A DNA stretch of 64,000 nucleotides, taken from Beduini massiliensis. GTDB lineage: Bacteria > Bacillota_I > Bacilli_A > Erysipelotrichales > Coprobacillaceae. The translations under genes and the position numbers were made by a program. Shown here piece by piece: positions 17,759 to 25,991 of the stretch (the first letter of the stretch is position 1; the number at the start of each line of letters is the position of its first letter). A model generated the notes under the pieces. The model made no database searches, had not been told where the DNA came from, and saw only the letters and a program-made list of their open reading frames with translations. Location: assembly GCF_000829905.1 (NCBI RefSeq), contig NZ_CDPP01000004.1, positions 24,001-88,000 of the forward strand, in the 5' to 3' direction.

Positions 17759-18245
17759 AATTATTCTTATTTTTATTGCTTTTATTGTGATCTATGGGAC
17801 TTATAAAAAAGCAAATTGCTTTGACCTATTTGTTGAAGGAGCGAAAGAAGGATTTACACTTTTTATTCCACTATTCACTGCATTGTTAGCCTTAATGTTT
17901 TTTATTAATATGATGATCAAAACCGGACTTGTACAAACCATTTGTCAAATTCCAATCTTTAAACATATGTCGAGCGAATTATTATCTATGATGTTTTTAA
18001 GACCCTTTTCTTCCAGTGGTTCTTTATTACTGTTGGATCAGATTTACCAGCAGTATGGATTAAACCATTTCTTTAGTATGGTAGCCACCTTTATTCAGTC
18101 TTCTACAGATACTACACTTTATGTTGCCAGTTTATATCTAGGCTCACTGGGGATCAAAAATGACAGCAAAGCAGTAGGTCTAGGATTGTTCTTAGATGCC
18201 TTAGCGATCTTGTTTGCTTTTATCATGACAATAATTTTCTTTTAA
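17751..18245 (+). CDS. spmB: Spore maturation protein B
   Basis: A 164-residue membrane protein paralogous to SpmA, with the Gate-domain pattern TLFIPLFTALLALMFFINMM and LRPFSSSGSLLLLDQIYQQYG. It probably forms a complex with SpmA. It begins with GTG inside the end of spmA and has no ribosome-binding site of its own, so it relies on translational coupling. Confidence 0.92.
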   Translation: MNKIILIFIAFIVIYGTYKKANCFDLFVEGAKEGFTLFIPLFTALLALMFFINMMIKTGLVQTICQIPIFKHMSSELLSMMFLRPFSSSGSLLLLDQIYQQYGLNHFFSMVATFIQSSTDTTLYVASLYLGSLGIKNDSKAVGLGLFLDALAILFAFIMTIIFF

Positions 18246-18285
18246 TCTTATCCGTTTTCCTGTATAATGCATTTGGGTGATAAAA

Positions 18286-19047
18286 ATGGAAAGATTACAA
18301 AAAGTCATTGCCAAAAGCGGATATTCTTCAAGAAGAAAAGCAGAAGAACTTATCGCAAAAGGAAAAGTGACAGTTAATGGTGAAACCGTCACAGAAATGG
18401 GTACAAAAGTGAAAAAAGGCGATGTGATCCAAATTGACGGAAAAACCATCGAATTTGAAAATAAAGTTTATTATGTTTTATACAAACCAAAAGGAATGAT
18501 CAGTTCAGCAAGTGATGAATTAGGACGTCCATGTGTCGTTGATTTATTTAATGATATTGAAGAACGTGTATATCCTGTAGGACGTTTAGATTATGATTCT
18601 ACCGGATTATTATTTATGACAAATGATGGGGATTTTGCAAATTTAATCATGCATCCGAGCAGTCATTTAGAAAAAGTATATGATATCACTGTACGTGGCA
18701 TCGTTACGGGTGAAACACTTCATCAATTAGAAAAAGGAATCTATTTAGATGGTGCCAAAACACTGCCATGTAAAATAAAGATTACAGCTAAAAACATGGA
18801 GCATAAAAACACACGTATGTTAATTCGTTTGGTCGAAGGTAAGAATCGTCAGGTTCGTCGTATGTTTGAAGCAGTCGGACATGATCTGATTCGTTTACAT
18901 CGTGCTGCTTGCGGAGGAATCAACCTTAAAGGAATGAAACCCGGAGAATATCGTATCTTAAAACCACAAGAAGTCAAAGATTTAAGACGATTAGCGGAAG
19001 AAGCAAAAGAGAAAAACAAGAATTTCAGACAAAAGAGAGGAAAATAA
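18286..19047 (+). CDS. rluB: 23S rRNA pseudouridine synthase (RluB family)
   Basis: A 253-residue enzyme that makes pseudouridine in 23S rRNA helix 89 (position 2605 in E. coli). It has an N-terminal S4 RNA-binding domain (MERLQKVIAKSGYSSRRKAEELI) and a catalytic domain with the active-site Asp in VGRLDYDSTGLL, then NRQVRRMFEAVGH. The ATG at 18286 is preceded by GGGTGA; a GTG nine bases earlier overlaps that site and is less likely. It follows spmB by 40 bases, and TATAAT at 18263-18268 may give it its own promoter. Confidence 0.95.
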   Translation: MERLQKVIAKSGYSSRRKAEELIAKGKVTVNGETVTEMGTKVKKGDVIQIDGKTIEFENKVYYVLYKPKGMISSASDELGRPCVVDLFNDIEERVYPVGRLDYDSTGLLFMTNDGDFANLIMHPSSHLEKVYDITVRGIVTGETLHQLEKGIYLDGAKTLPCKIKITAKNMEHKNTRMLIRLVEGKNRQVRRMFEAVGHDLIRLHRAACGGINLKGMKPGEYRILKPQEVKDLRRLAEEAKEKNKNFRQKRGK

Positions 19048-19060
19048 ATCCTCTCTTTTT
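19033..19060 (+). terminator. Terminator after rluB
   Basis: AAGAGAGGA (19033-19041) pairs with TCCTCTCTT (19049-19057), followed by a T-run; it overlaps the rluB stop and may serve the convergent gene as well. Confidence 0.9.
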
Positions 19061-20180
19061 ATATTTTCATTTTCGCTTTAGCAAAACCAATAAGGTCTCC
19101 ATCATCCATTGGAGTGATAATTAATATTTGATGATTACTTTCAAAATAATACTCCGTGATTGCTGCTTCTTTTTGATAAACTTCTTCTAGTCCCTCTACG
19201 TCTACTTTTTGATAATCTATTTTTTCTTTTACTAGTACACGCTCAAATCCTTCTACCTCAATTTCTCTGCTATTCTCTCTGTGATATCTCATATCGTGTT
19301 TTAATTGATTAAAGGCATAATCTCCGATTGTACGATAATAAGTATAACGAATCGATTTCCATGTATCCCCTACTTTTTGACTGGCAGAATACTCCACATA
19401 TTCAGGAACAAACCCAGTTTGACCTTGCTGAATAGTTTCATTGGTAATTTGAATCGGGAAATAATCTTCTACTCGTATTGAATCCACAGTAGTTGAAGGT
19501 AATAATACCATTACCCACAAAGCAAGAGAAACAAATAAACACCAAAAGACATATTCACGAATAGGAATAAAAAGAAAGAAGAAAGCCGCTAATAAGAACA
19601 ATATGACTCGATAACTAAAACCGAAAACCAAAAGAGAAAAAGTTAGAAACAAAATGAAAAACCCAATATAATCCAAGATTGGAATTACCTTGCTTGTCCT
19701 TCTCGGCTCCTTTTTAAACAATCTCTTTTTCTTTTTTTCACGTTCATAATAATATTGAACGACCCCCATCATGATGAATAAAATCAATACGCCTACTCTG
19801 CTTAAAACATAACCACAGTTTGCCAAACTAAACTGATAAAATCCTGAAGATAAAATCGGCATGATAATTAAAAACAATAACATCCACCAGTTCAATGTCA
19901 TGGGTTCTTTTTCCAATTTTACATTATCTGCATTTGGTACGGTTTCTGTTTCATAGATTACGTAATCAATAGAAGTTCTCAGTTGTGTTCCAACGATATC
20001 CTCCTTCAATTTCATGGGTCTTGGCAGGACCACATAATAATAATGCTTAGGCAACTCATTTTTAAAGATTAAAAACAGTCGTGAAACGTAAAGAATATGA
20101 TGACCTAATTTTGCTTCATCACTTAAATAATGTGATAAACCTACCGTATCAAAACGGCGAAAACGATTGAGCACAATCAT
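19059..20180 (-). CDS. Membrane protein with DUF2812-like N-terminal domain
   Basis: A 373-residue protein. Residues 1-75 (FDTVGLSHYLSDEAKLGHHI then FKNELPKHYYYVVLP) have the pattern of DUF2812-type domains. Two TMs follow near residues 95-140, then a basic loop (KKKKRLFKKEPRR), two to three TMs around 165-230 and a C-terminal extracytoplasmic or cytoplasmic domain of about 140 residues ending EYYFESNHQILIITP. It has the same architecture as the broken paralogue immediately upstream, so the pair arose by tandem duplication. Function unknown; DUF2812 proteins often accompany PadR regulators, but none is seen here. Confidence 0.75.
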   Translation of the reverse strand: MIVLNRFRRFDTVGLSHYLSDEAKLGHHILYVSRLFLIFKNELPKHYYYVVLPRPMKLKEDIVGTQLRTSIDYVIYETETVPNADNVKLEKEPMTLNWWMLLFLIIMPILSSGFYQFSLANCGYVLSRVGVLILFIMMGVVQYYYEREKKKKRLFKKEPRRTSKVIPILDYIGFFILFLTFSLLVFGFSYRVILFLLAAFFFLFIPIREYVFWCLFVSLALWVMVLLPSTTVDSIRVEDYFPIQITNETIQQGQTGFVPEYVEYSASQKVGDTWKSIRYTYYRTIGDYAFNQLKHDMRYHRENSREIEVEGFERVLVKEKIDYQKVDVEGLEEVYQKEAAITEYYFESNHQILIITPMDDGDLIGFAKAKMKI

Positions 20181-20181
20181 C

Positions 20182-21306
20182 CTAATCCCCCTCTATATTC
20201 AATTTCATTTTAGCAAAACGAATAACTTGTTCGGTTGTATTTGATGAATTGTTTGCAAGAATTAAAATATGATAGCCGGATTGAAAATAATAAAGTTGAA
20301 CGCCTCCCTCTACTGTTTTCATATATGCTTGTTCAAAAGAATTGTCACTAAGCCGTTCATATGTATCTAATTGAATTGGAGTTTCCTGCTTAATAAATAA
20401 ATACTCCTCTAACTTATGCAAAACCCATGAAGAGGTCACCTGGTAATAGTCATAGAAAAGCGTTTCTTTAAAATCGTTGATGTTACTTTTAGCTCCTAAA
20501 TTCTCATATTTAGATACAAATAGGGTTTGATCATCATGGTATATATACCCATTTGGAGTAGATGGGAAATATTCTTTTAACATATTATTTTGGTTTGAAT
20601 GATCTGGCAGAAACAAGAAAATTGACATACATAAAATAAGAATCATGATATAAAGGGTGGAATGAAAATATATGAAATGAAACAACAAGTAAAGAAAAAT
20701 GATAAAGATGATATAATAGCTAAAGCCCACAACTATAAAAAAATTGATGAATATGATACTTAAACAAACCAATTTCCCCATATAATCCCATTAGTTTTTA
20801 TAAAGCTGTTGATGATTGTTTCTTGCTTTTTTTAAAGCTTTTTTTCTGCGCCACAACCAAAAACAATATAAAAGAAAACTAATAATGATCACTGGTAAGG
20901 TAATCCTTGCATATAAAGCCCGACGACTTCCAAAAATGAAATTATTTTGAGAAGTATTGATTATAGCAAAAGAACACAAACAAATTATAAAATTTGTTAA
21001 TGGCGTAACATAAACAGCCTTTGCAAATCGTGACCGTTTACGTAAAGCAATCGAGGTATCTTCTTCCTTTTCAAACGTGTAAATACAATACTCATAAGAA
21101 GAAGCAATTCTTTTTCTGTTCACCTTTTCGACAGGTTGATCATCCGATAATAATACGGTAAACCGCAGATCTTTTGGAGCTCCCCTTTTAAATACCAAAA
21201 AATCAGAAGTCACGTAGGTAATATGCTTTCCATTTAATGCCTGTTGATGCAAATATTCCGATAACCCCTCTTTATCAAATAAATAGATTGGATTTAATTC
21301 AATCAC
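20182..21306 (-). pseudogene. Paralogue of the 19059-20180 gene, interrupted by one in-frame stop
   Basis: Two frames, 20791-21306 (171 residues) and 20182-20781 (199 residues), lie in the same reading frame and are separated only by TAA plus three codons. Joined, they give about 370 residues, matching the 373-residue neighbour end to end: the N-terminal part shares FDKEGLSEYLHQQALNGKHI, and the C-terminal part shares YYFQSGYHILIL and a final RFAKMKLNI. Around the break, WDYMG aligns with LDYIG of the neighbour, so the stop replaces a single aligned residue. It is most simply a nonsense-inactivated copy. Alternatives are two functional fragments (the second has a possible ATG at 20781 but a poor ribosome-binding site) or a sequencing error. 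Confidence 0.75.
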
Positions 21307-21427
21307 TGCTCTCCCCTCCTTCTTGTAACCCCTTTCTTTATTTTATCATATCATAATTCACATAATAAAAATAGTAGGCAAAGGGATTGACAAGAAAAAG
21401 AAATTAACATACACTATAGATGAAAAG

Positions 21428-21540
21428 AACGTCTTCAGGGCAGGGTGAAATTCCCGACCGGCGGTAAAGTCCGCGAGCTGTTTACAGCATGAATTGGTGC
21501 AATTCCAATACCGATAGTACAGTCTAGATGGAAGAGAGAC
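21428..21540 (+). promoter_or_regulatory. FMN riboswitch (RFN element)
   Basis: The conserved RFN core is clear: TCTTCAGGGCAGGGTGAAAT, then CCCGACCGGCGGTAAAGTCC, GCGAGC, a variable arm, and TTCCAATACCGATAGTACAG leading to AGATGGAAGAGA. It binds flavin mononucleotide and here controls ribU through the terminator just downstream. Confidence 0.96.
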
Positions 21541-21568
21541 ATTTTTTTGATATTCAAAAATGCCCTTT

Positions 21569-21606
21569 TATCGTGAAGATTAGTATTTTCACGATATTTT
21601 TTATAT
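21569..21606 (+). terminator. FMN-controlled terminator upstream of ribU
   Basis: TATCGTGAA (21569-21577) pairs with TTCACGATA (21588-21596) and is followed by TTTTTTTAT, just before the ribU ribosome-binding site: the expression platform of the riboswitch. Confidence 0.9.
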
Positions 21607-21623
21607 ATAAGGGAGGAATATTT

Positions 21624-22268
21624 GTGAAAAGTACTAAAACAAGAAAAATGGTGATGATAGCGATTTTATCCGCTTTAGGGATGATTCTCAACTTAATTGA
21701 GATTCCCTATCCGTTTGCACCATGGCTGAATTTTGATCTTTCAGAGATTGTGGTATTGTCTGCCGTTTCAACTATGGGAGTCGTTCCAGCTGTTTTTGTA
21801 TGTATCTGTAAGTTTTTGGCGTCTGTTTTATTTAAAGGACCGGTAGGTCCGATTGCTATCGGTCAGATTACGTCACTGATTGCCAGTTTAAGTATCTGTA
21901 TGATGTATTACCTATTAAAGAAGGTTTTGCATTTTAAAAAGTCATGGGTAAATTATGCCGTGAATATGTTTTTAACGATGCTGACATTTGCTTTTATTAT
22001 GTATATCATCAATTATTTATTCGTTACTCCGACTTATTTGATGAATAAGCCGACTTGGTATACACAACTGCCTTTTAATGTAGATATCATGGCATTTAAT
22101 AGTCAGTATGGTTCCAACATTGCGATACCGTCGATACTGAACTTCTTATCTCCATATGCACAGGCAATCTTTATTATTTATTTCCCATTCAATTTCTTAA
22201 AGGGCATTATCTGTGCTGTTGTCTATAGTTTTGTAAGACCAATAGAAAAGAATTATACATTAGAATAA
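21624..22268 (+). CDS. ribU: Riboflavin ECF transporter S component
   Basis: A 214-residue membrane protein with about six helices. The first cytoplasmic/TM1 region (KMVMIAILSALGMILNLIEIP) and the following PWLNFDLSEIVVL are typical of RibU, which binds riboflavin and docks on the EcfA-A'-T module (not in this window). GTG at 21624 is the start, with GGGAGGA 5 bases upstream; ATG-initiated longer frames would start inside the riboswitch. The FMN riboswitch confirms the substrate. Confidence 0.95.
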   Translation: MKSTKTRKMVMIAILSALGMILNLIEIPYPFAPWLNFDLSEIVVLSAVSTMGVVPAVFVCICKFLASVLFKGPVGPIAIGQITSLIASLSICMMYYLLKKVLHFKKSWVNYAVNMFLTMLTFAFIMYIINYLFVTPTYLMNKPTWYTQLPFNVDIMAFNSQYGSNIAIPSILNFLSPYAQAIFIIYFPFNFLKGIICAVVYSFVRPIEKNYTLE

Positions 22269-22273
22269 AACAA

Positions 22274-22300
22274 TCCCCGTTCATGAACGGGGATATTTTT
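22274..22300 (+). terminator. ribU terminator (possibly bidirectional)
   Basis: ATCCCCGTTC and GAACGGGGAT form a nearly loopless palindrome at 22274-22294 followed by TATTTTT; it lies between the convergent ribU and HAD genes. Confidence 0.85.
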
Positions 22301-23099
22301 AAATATTAAAGTATTTTTTAAACGCTTTGGCAATGCCGTCTTGATCCACTGTATCCGTAATATCATCCGCAACTGCTTTGATTTCATCTAATCCGTTGCC
22401 CATTGCAATACCATGACCAACAAGCTGAAGCATTTCTTTATCGTTAATGCCATCTCCAAAAGCGTAGGTATTTTCTCTTGGAATACCTAATTTTTCAAAC
22501 ATGAATTGGCATGCCGGACCTTTGGTAAAGCCTTTCCTATAGACATCCATACGAATCAGTCCAGTATAATAAGGTACCATCGTAAATTCTTCTTTCAATT
22601 CATTATAGCAGGCCTTTAACTGTTCCACTGTTTCAAATAACACACAACACGATATTGCCTTTACATCAGCCGCTGTAAATGTTTCGATTTGATCTGTTGG
22701 ACGTGTACGTGTTCCAGAAAACATCTCCCGATGATCGATCACCATAGGATCATCTAAATATTCACACCATGTCTGCTCATGTCCGCAGAACATACTTTTT
22801 CCACCATGTTTTTTATAAGCCGCTATTTGTTTGGCAATATCTTCTTTTGAAAAAAGATCATCCAACCATACTTCTTTATTAAAAAGAATATAATGTCCAT
22901 CATTAAAGATATAACCGTCAAAATCAATATCTTGTACACTGCCCGGTGCGCTTCCACGTGCTGTGGCAACTACAATATAATTTCCTTGCTGCTTAAACGT
23001 ATTTAAAACTCGCATTGTTTCACTGCTTGGATGCAGCATGCCATTAGGAACATTCACCATTGTTCCATCTATATCAAAAAAAGCAATTTTCTTATCCAT
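22299..23099 (-). CDS. HAD-superfamily hydrolase, Cof type
   Basis: A 266-residue phosphatase of the Cof/YbiV class. It begins with the catalytic FFDIDGTMV (nucleophile Asp and acid Asp), has motif II in VVATAR and a C-terminal AFGDGINDKEML with the Mg-binding Asp pair. A C2 cap domain lies between. Substrate is probably a sugar phosphate or nucleotide, not predictable. It precedes nothing in its unit, lying 15 bases downstream of the Rrf2 pair, so co-transcription with those regulators is possible. Confidence 0.92.
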   Translation of the reverse strand: MDKKIAFFDIDGTMVNVPNGMLHPSSETMRVLNTFKQQGNYIVVATARGSAPGSVQDIDFDGYIFNDGHYILFNKEVWLDDLFSKEDIAKQIAAYKKHGGKSMFCGHEQTWCEYLDDPMVIDHREMFSGTRTRPTDQIETFTAADVKAISCCVLFETVEQLKACYNELKEEFTMVPYYTGLIRMDVYRKGFTKGPACQFMFEKLGIPRENTYAFGDGINDKEMLQLVGHGIAMGNGLDEIKAVADDITDTVDQDGIAKAFKKYFNI

Positions 23100-23114
23100 C
23101 TCTTTTCCCTTTCA

Positions 23115-23525
23115 TTAAAACAAACTGATATTTTGAATATCTTCTACGGCAATCTGAGCTAAGCTGATTGATTTTAAATACGCATAAAGCTCCTTATCCA
23201 AACGTTCATATACCCGTTTATTAATAATGTCATTGAGAACATCATGTTTTTTATTCCCTCCCACATGAATTTCACGATCCAGCATTTCCATAATATCAAC
23301 AATGCTGATTTCATTTGGGTCGGCAATCAAACGATATCCGCCTTTAGCCCCTTTTACACTTTCAATAATGCCCGCTTTCTTAAATTCCGCAAAAATATTT
23401 TCTAAGTAATTTTGTGAAAGTTCCTGCTCACTTGCAATGACACTAATTGAGATAATCTCACCTTTCTCTTGAGCCAAAGCTATAAGTGAACGCAATCCAT
23501 ATCGTACTTTTGTTGATAATCTCAT
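23115..23525 (-). CDS. Rrf2-family regulator without cluster cysteines
   Basis: A 136-residue winged-helix protein. RLSTKVRYGLRSLIALAQ and QNYLENIFAEFKKAGIIESV then KGGYRL are the Rrf2 DNA-binding signature. Where IscR-type members carry three Cys, this protein has none, so it cannot bind the usual [2Fe-2S] cluster, like CymR. Its start overlaps the end of the cluster-type Rrf2 gene by 4 bases, so both are made together and might form heterodimers. Targets unknown. Confidence 0.9.
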   Translation of the reverse strand: MRLSTKVRYGLRSLIALAQEKGEIISISVIASEQELSQNYLENIFAEFKKAGIIESVKGAKGGYRLIADPNEISIVDIMEMLDREIHVGGNKKHDVLNDIINKRVYERLDKELYAYLKSISLAQIAVEDIQNISLF

Positions 23526-23935
23526 AACTGTCTCCTGTATTCGTCCGCTAAAGACTGAATCGTTACATCTTCTAAAACCAGCTTCATATGATCATACATT
23601 TTTTCCCACACCGGTTTGCTTTTACAAATAGCTTCTCGTTTGCATTGAACCGAGTGAATACATCTTACCGGTTCTAAACTTCCCGTTAAACACTCCAAGA
23701 CTCTTAATACAGTCAAATCTTTAGGTTCTATCAAGAAGTGATATCCGCCGTATTTTCCTCGACTGCTTTGAATGATACCCCCCTTTTTAAGTAAAGAGAA
23801 TATCTGTTCCAAATATTTTTCTGAAATATTTCTTTGTGTTGCAATGGTATTAATTGAAAATTGTGTATTTTCAGGACAACTTGCCATATACACAAGTGCC
23901 TCTAAGCCATATTGCCCTTTAGTTCCTATCTCCAT
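23522..23935 (-). CDS. Rrf2-family regulator with IscR-type Cys triad
   Basis: A 137-residue protein with the Rrf2 winged helix (IGTKGQYGLEALVYMA; SEKYLEQIFSLLKKGGIIQS; KYGGYHF). Cys92, Cys98 and Cys104 in RCIHSVQCKREAIC have the C-x5-C-x5-C spacing and even the numbering of E. coli IscR ligands, so a [2Fe-2S] cluster sensing iron-sulfur status, oxidants or NO is likely. First gene of the Rrf2 pair. No isc/suf genes are nearby, so the regulon cannot be inferred from position. Confidence 0.9.
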   Translation of the reverse strand: MEIGTKGQYGLEALVYMASCPENTQFSINTIATQRNISEKYLEQIFSLLKKGGIIQSSRGKYGGYHFLIEPKDLTVLRVLECLTGSLEPVRCIHSVQCKREAICKSKPVWEKMYDHMKLVLEDVTIQSLADEYRRQL

Positions 23936-24069
23936 AAAAAGTCTCCTTTAGATATATTCTAAAGGAAACCCTTTACAATTACAAGATTCGCCTTTCTTTT
24001 TTACAAAATTGAAAATAATAACCGTATTATCATTCGTTTTAACCTTTTAGGTTTATTAGTGATTTTTCT

Positions 24070-24915
24070 CTATAGTCGATCTTCACTAATCACAACTGCC
24101 GGGCATTCCGGCTGTCCGATAAGAGATTGATCAGCACCTTTAAGCGGACAGATTCGGGCAATATATTGAGGAAATAACATATTCTCAAATGGAATACCCG
24201 AAGCATAATCCAATTCTTTTGCACAGCGAATAAAGCTGTCCAAGATGGCATAGTCCAAAGCTTCGGCATGATGACTGATACATAATTTTTTACAAGCAAA
24301 TGTTTTTGCCTTTTCCAGTGTCTCTAAATAAACCGATAAAGGCTGGGCGTCAGGTAAAAACAACCAGACAAACGGATTCATTGCATCACCGGCATAAAAC
24401 CATTGTTCTTCTTCATAGATTAGCCCGATACTTCCGGCAGTATGTCCGGGTACTTCTTTAACAGTTAAGGTTATACCGCCTAAGTCAAACTGATCGCCTT
24501 CATTTATTTCTATGGTATCTTTTATTGGTGCATGAATATAGTATTCCTCATCAAAGTCACTTGGCAGACCTTCTTCAGTATTTTTTACACGTTCGATATT
24601 GTCTCTTCTGGCATCTTTACTATTGAAATATTCATAAGATGATTTATCTTTTAAATGCATATAGACAGGACAATCTTTAAACTGAAAATTACCGCAGGCA
24701 TGATCTAAATGACCATGACTATTGACTACAATCAAAGGTTTGTCTGTGAGTGTTTCTACAGTATGACGCAGATTACCAAAACCATAACCGGTATCCCACA
24801 ACAGTGCCTGTTTACTGCCGACAAATAAATCCATGAAAACGCCCTCTGCACTGCCGATATGATAAACGCCTTCTTTTACTTGAATGATATTATAATAGTC
24901 GTTACTTGTTTTCAT
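24070..24915 (-). CDS. Metallo-beta-lactamase-fold hydrolase
   Basis: A 281-residue enzyme with the metal-binding HxHxDH motif in NSHGHLDHACGNF, a second His in VPGHTAGSIG, the bridging Asp in YAGDAMNP and a late His in ISHHAE. It resembles glyoxalase II-like general MBL hydrolases. Start at 24915 is preceded by GGAGAG and lies inside the end of the P1-peptidase gene (14-base overlap), so the two are coupled. Substrate unknown. Confidence 0.9.
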   Translation of the reverse strand: MKTSNDYYNIIQVKEGVYHIGSAEGVFMDLFVGSKQALLWDTGYGFGNLRHTVETLTDKPLIVVNSHGHLDHACGNFQFKDCPVYMHLKDKSSYEYFNSKDARRDNIERVKNTEEGLPSDFDEEYYIHAPIKDTIEINEGDQFDLGGITLTVKEVPGHTAGSIGLIYEEEQWFYAGDAMNPFVWLFLPDAQPLSVYLETLEKAKTFACKKLCISHHAEALDYAILDSFIRCAKELDYASGIPFENMLFPQYIARICPLKGADQSLIGQPECPAVVISEDRL

Positions 24916-25939
24916 CCTTATTCTCTCCTGCATCTTTTTCTTGGTTAGCTAATATTTCTTTTAGACTAAGAGTGGTGTGTCCATCTCTACCAATAACGCT
25001 TTCTCCATGAACCAAAGAAGAAAAGATCGCTTCTTCACATGCATCGATGGCTGCACGGAAAACTTTATCTATTTTACTTTCATGCAATGTTTTAACATTC
25101 ATGATTTCCTCCTTTGCATAATGAGGAAAAGTATTAGCAGTCGAAAAAGCGATGGCAATATCTCCACTGCCGTTTCCCATATAAGAACCTAAACGTCCTA
25201 AAGAAATCGGCATACGACGGCAGACACGTTTTAACTGTCGGGCATCCAATGGAACATCTGTAGCAAGAATCATCATAATGGAACCCTTTTCTACTGTTTC
25301 CATCTCTTCTGCCTTTAAATCATGGTACGTAAAATCTTGCTTCAAGCCAAAATTTGTTAGGACTAAGCTGCCAATATGATATTCTTTTTCATCCAGTGTG
25401 ATGATACGAGAAGCAGAACCGATGCCGCCTTTTGCCCCAAAGCAAGTCATTCCGCGTCCTGCCCCTACTGCTCCTTCTTCAAAATCTTCCTTTGCATGTT
25501 CAAAGGCTTCAAAAACATGTTCTTCTTTTATATGACATCCGCGAATATCATTTAGATGTCCGTCATTACATTCTCCCACAACAACATTAATTGTTCCGGT
25601 AGTTGTGCCAATATCTTCATTATCTTTCAGCATCAGTTTTACCAATGCCTGAGCAACTGTTCCGACACTTAGCGTGTTCGTTAAAGCAATCGGACTTTCC
25701 AGTGTTCCTAGTTCATCAAGCTGAACTAATCCGGTACTCTTGCCAAAACCATTGATCACTTGACTCGCTCCAGCATATTTATTTTGAAAAATATTATCTG
25801 TACGTGGCAAAACGATGGTTACCCCTGTTTGAATAGCATGATTAGATAAGGTGACATGACCCACCTTTATTCCCGGAACATCCGTAATCAGATTTCTTTT
25901 ACCCCGCATTAAATTTGTTTTATATAATAAAGTTCCCAT
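24902..25939 (-). CDS. P1-family (DmpA-like) aminopeptidase
   Basis: A 345-residue member of the N-terminal nucleophile P1 (S58) peptidases, which cleave themselves into two chains before becoming active. The opening NLITDVPGIKVGHVTL, then GTTTGTINVVVGECNDG and GAGRGMTCFGAKGGIGSASR are family hallmarks; the Ser in GIGSAS is the expected autocleavage nucleophile. Members hydrolyse N-terminal or D-/beta-amino acid amides. Start at 25939 follows a clear AAAGGAGG; a frame extending upstream lacks a ribosome-binding site. Coupled to the MBL hydrolase downstream. Confidence 0.9.
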   Translation of the reverse strand: MGTLLYKTNLMRGKRNLITDVPGIKVGHVTLSNHAIQTGVTIVLPRTDNIFQNKYAGASQVINGFGKSTGLVQLDELGTLESPIALTNTLSVGTVAQALVKLMLKDNEDIGTTTGTINVVVGECNDGHLNDIRGCHIKEEHVFEAFEHAKEDFEEGAVGAGRGMTCFGAKGGIGSASRIITLDEKEYHIGSLVLTNFGLKQDFTYHDLKAEEMETVEKGSIMMILATDVPLDARQLKRVCRRMPISLGRLGSYMGNGSGDIAIAFSTANTFPHYAKEEIMNVKTLHESKIDKVFRAAIDACEEAIFSSLVHGESVIGRDGHTTLSLKEILANQEKDAGENKDENK

Positions 25940-25991
25940 TAATATCCTCCTTTTTGACATTATATAATAATAAAAAAGAAAAGGATACAGT

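Noticed and set aside
21528-21623. N-terminal extension of ribU
   Set aside because: It would begin inside the FMN riboswitch and run through its terminator; the GTG at 21624 has the ribosome-binding site.
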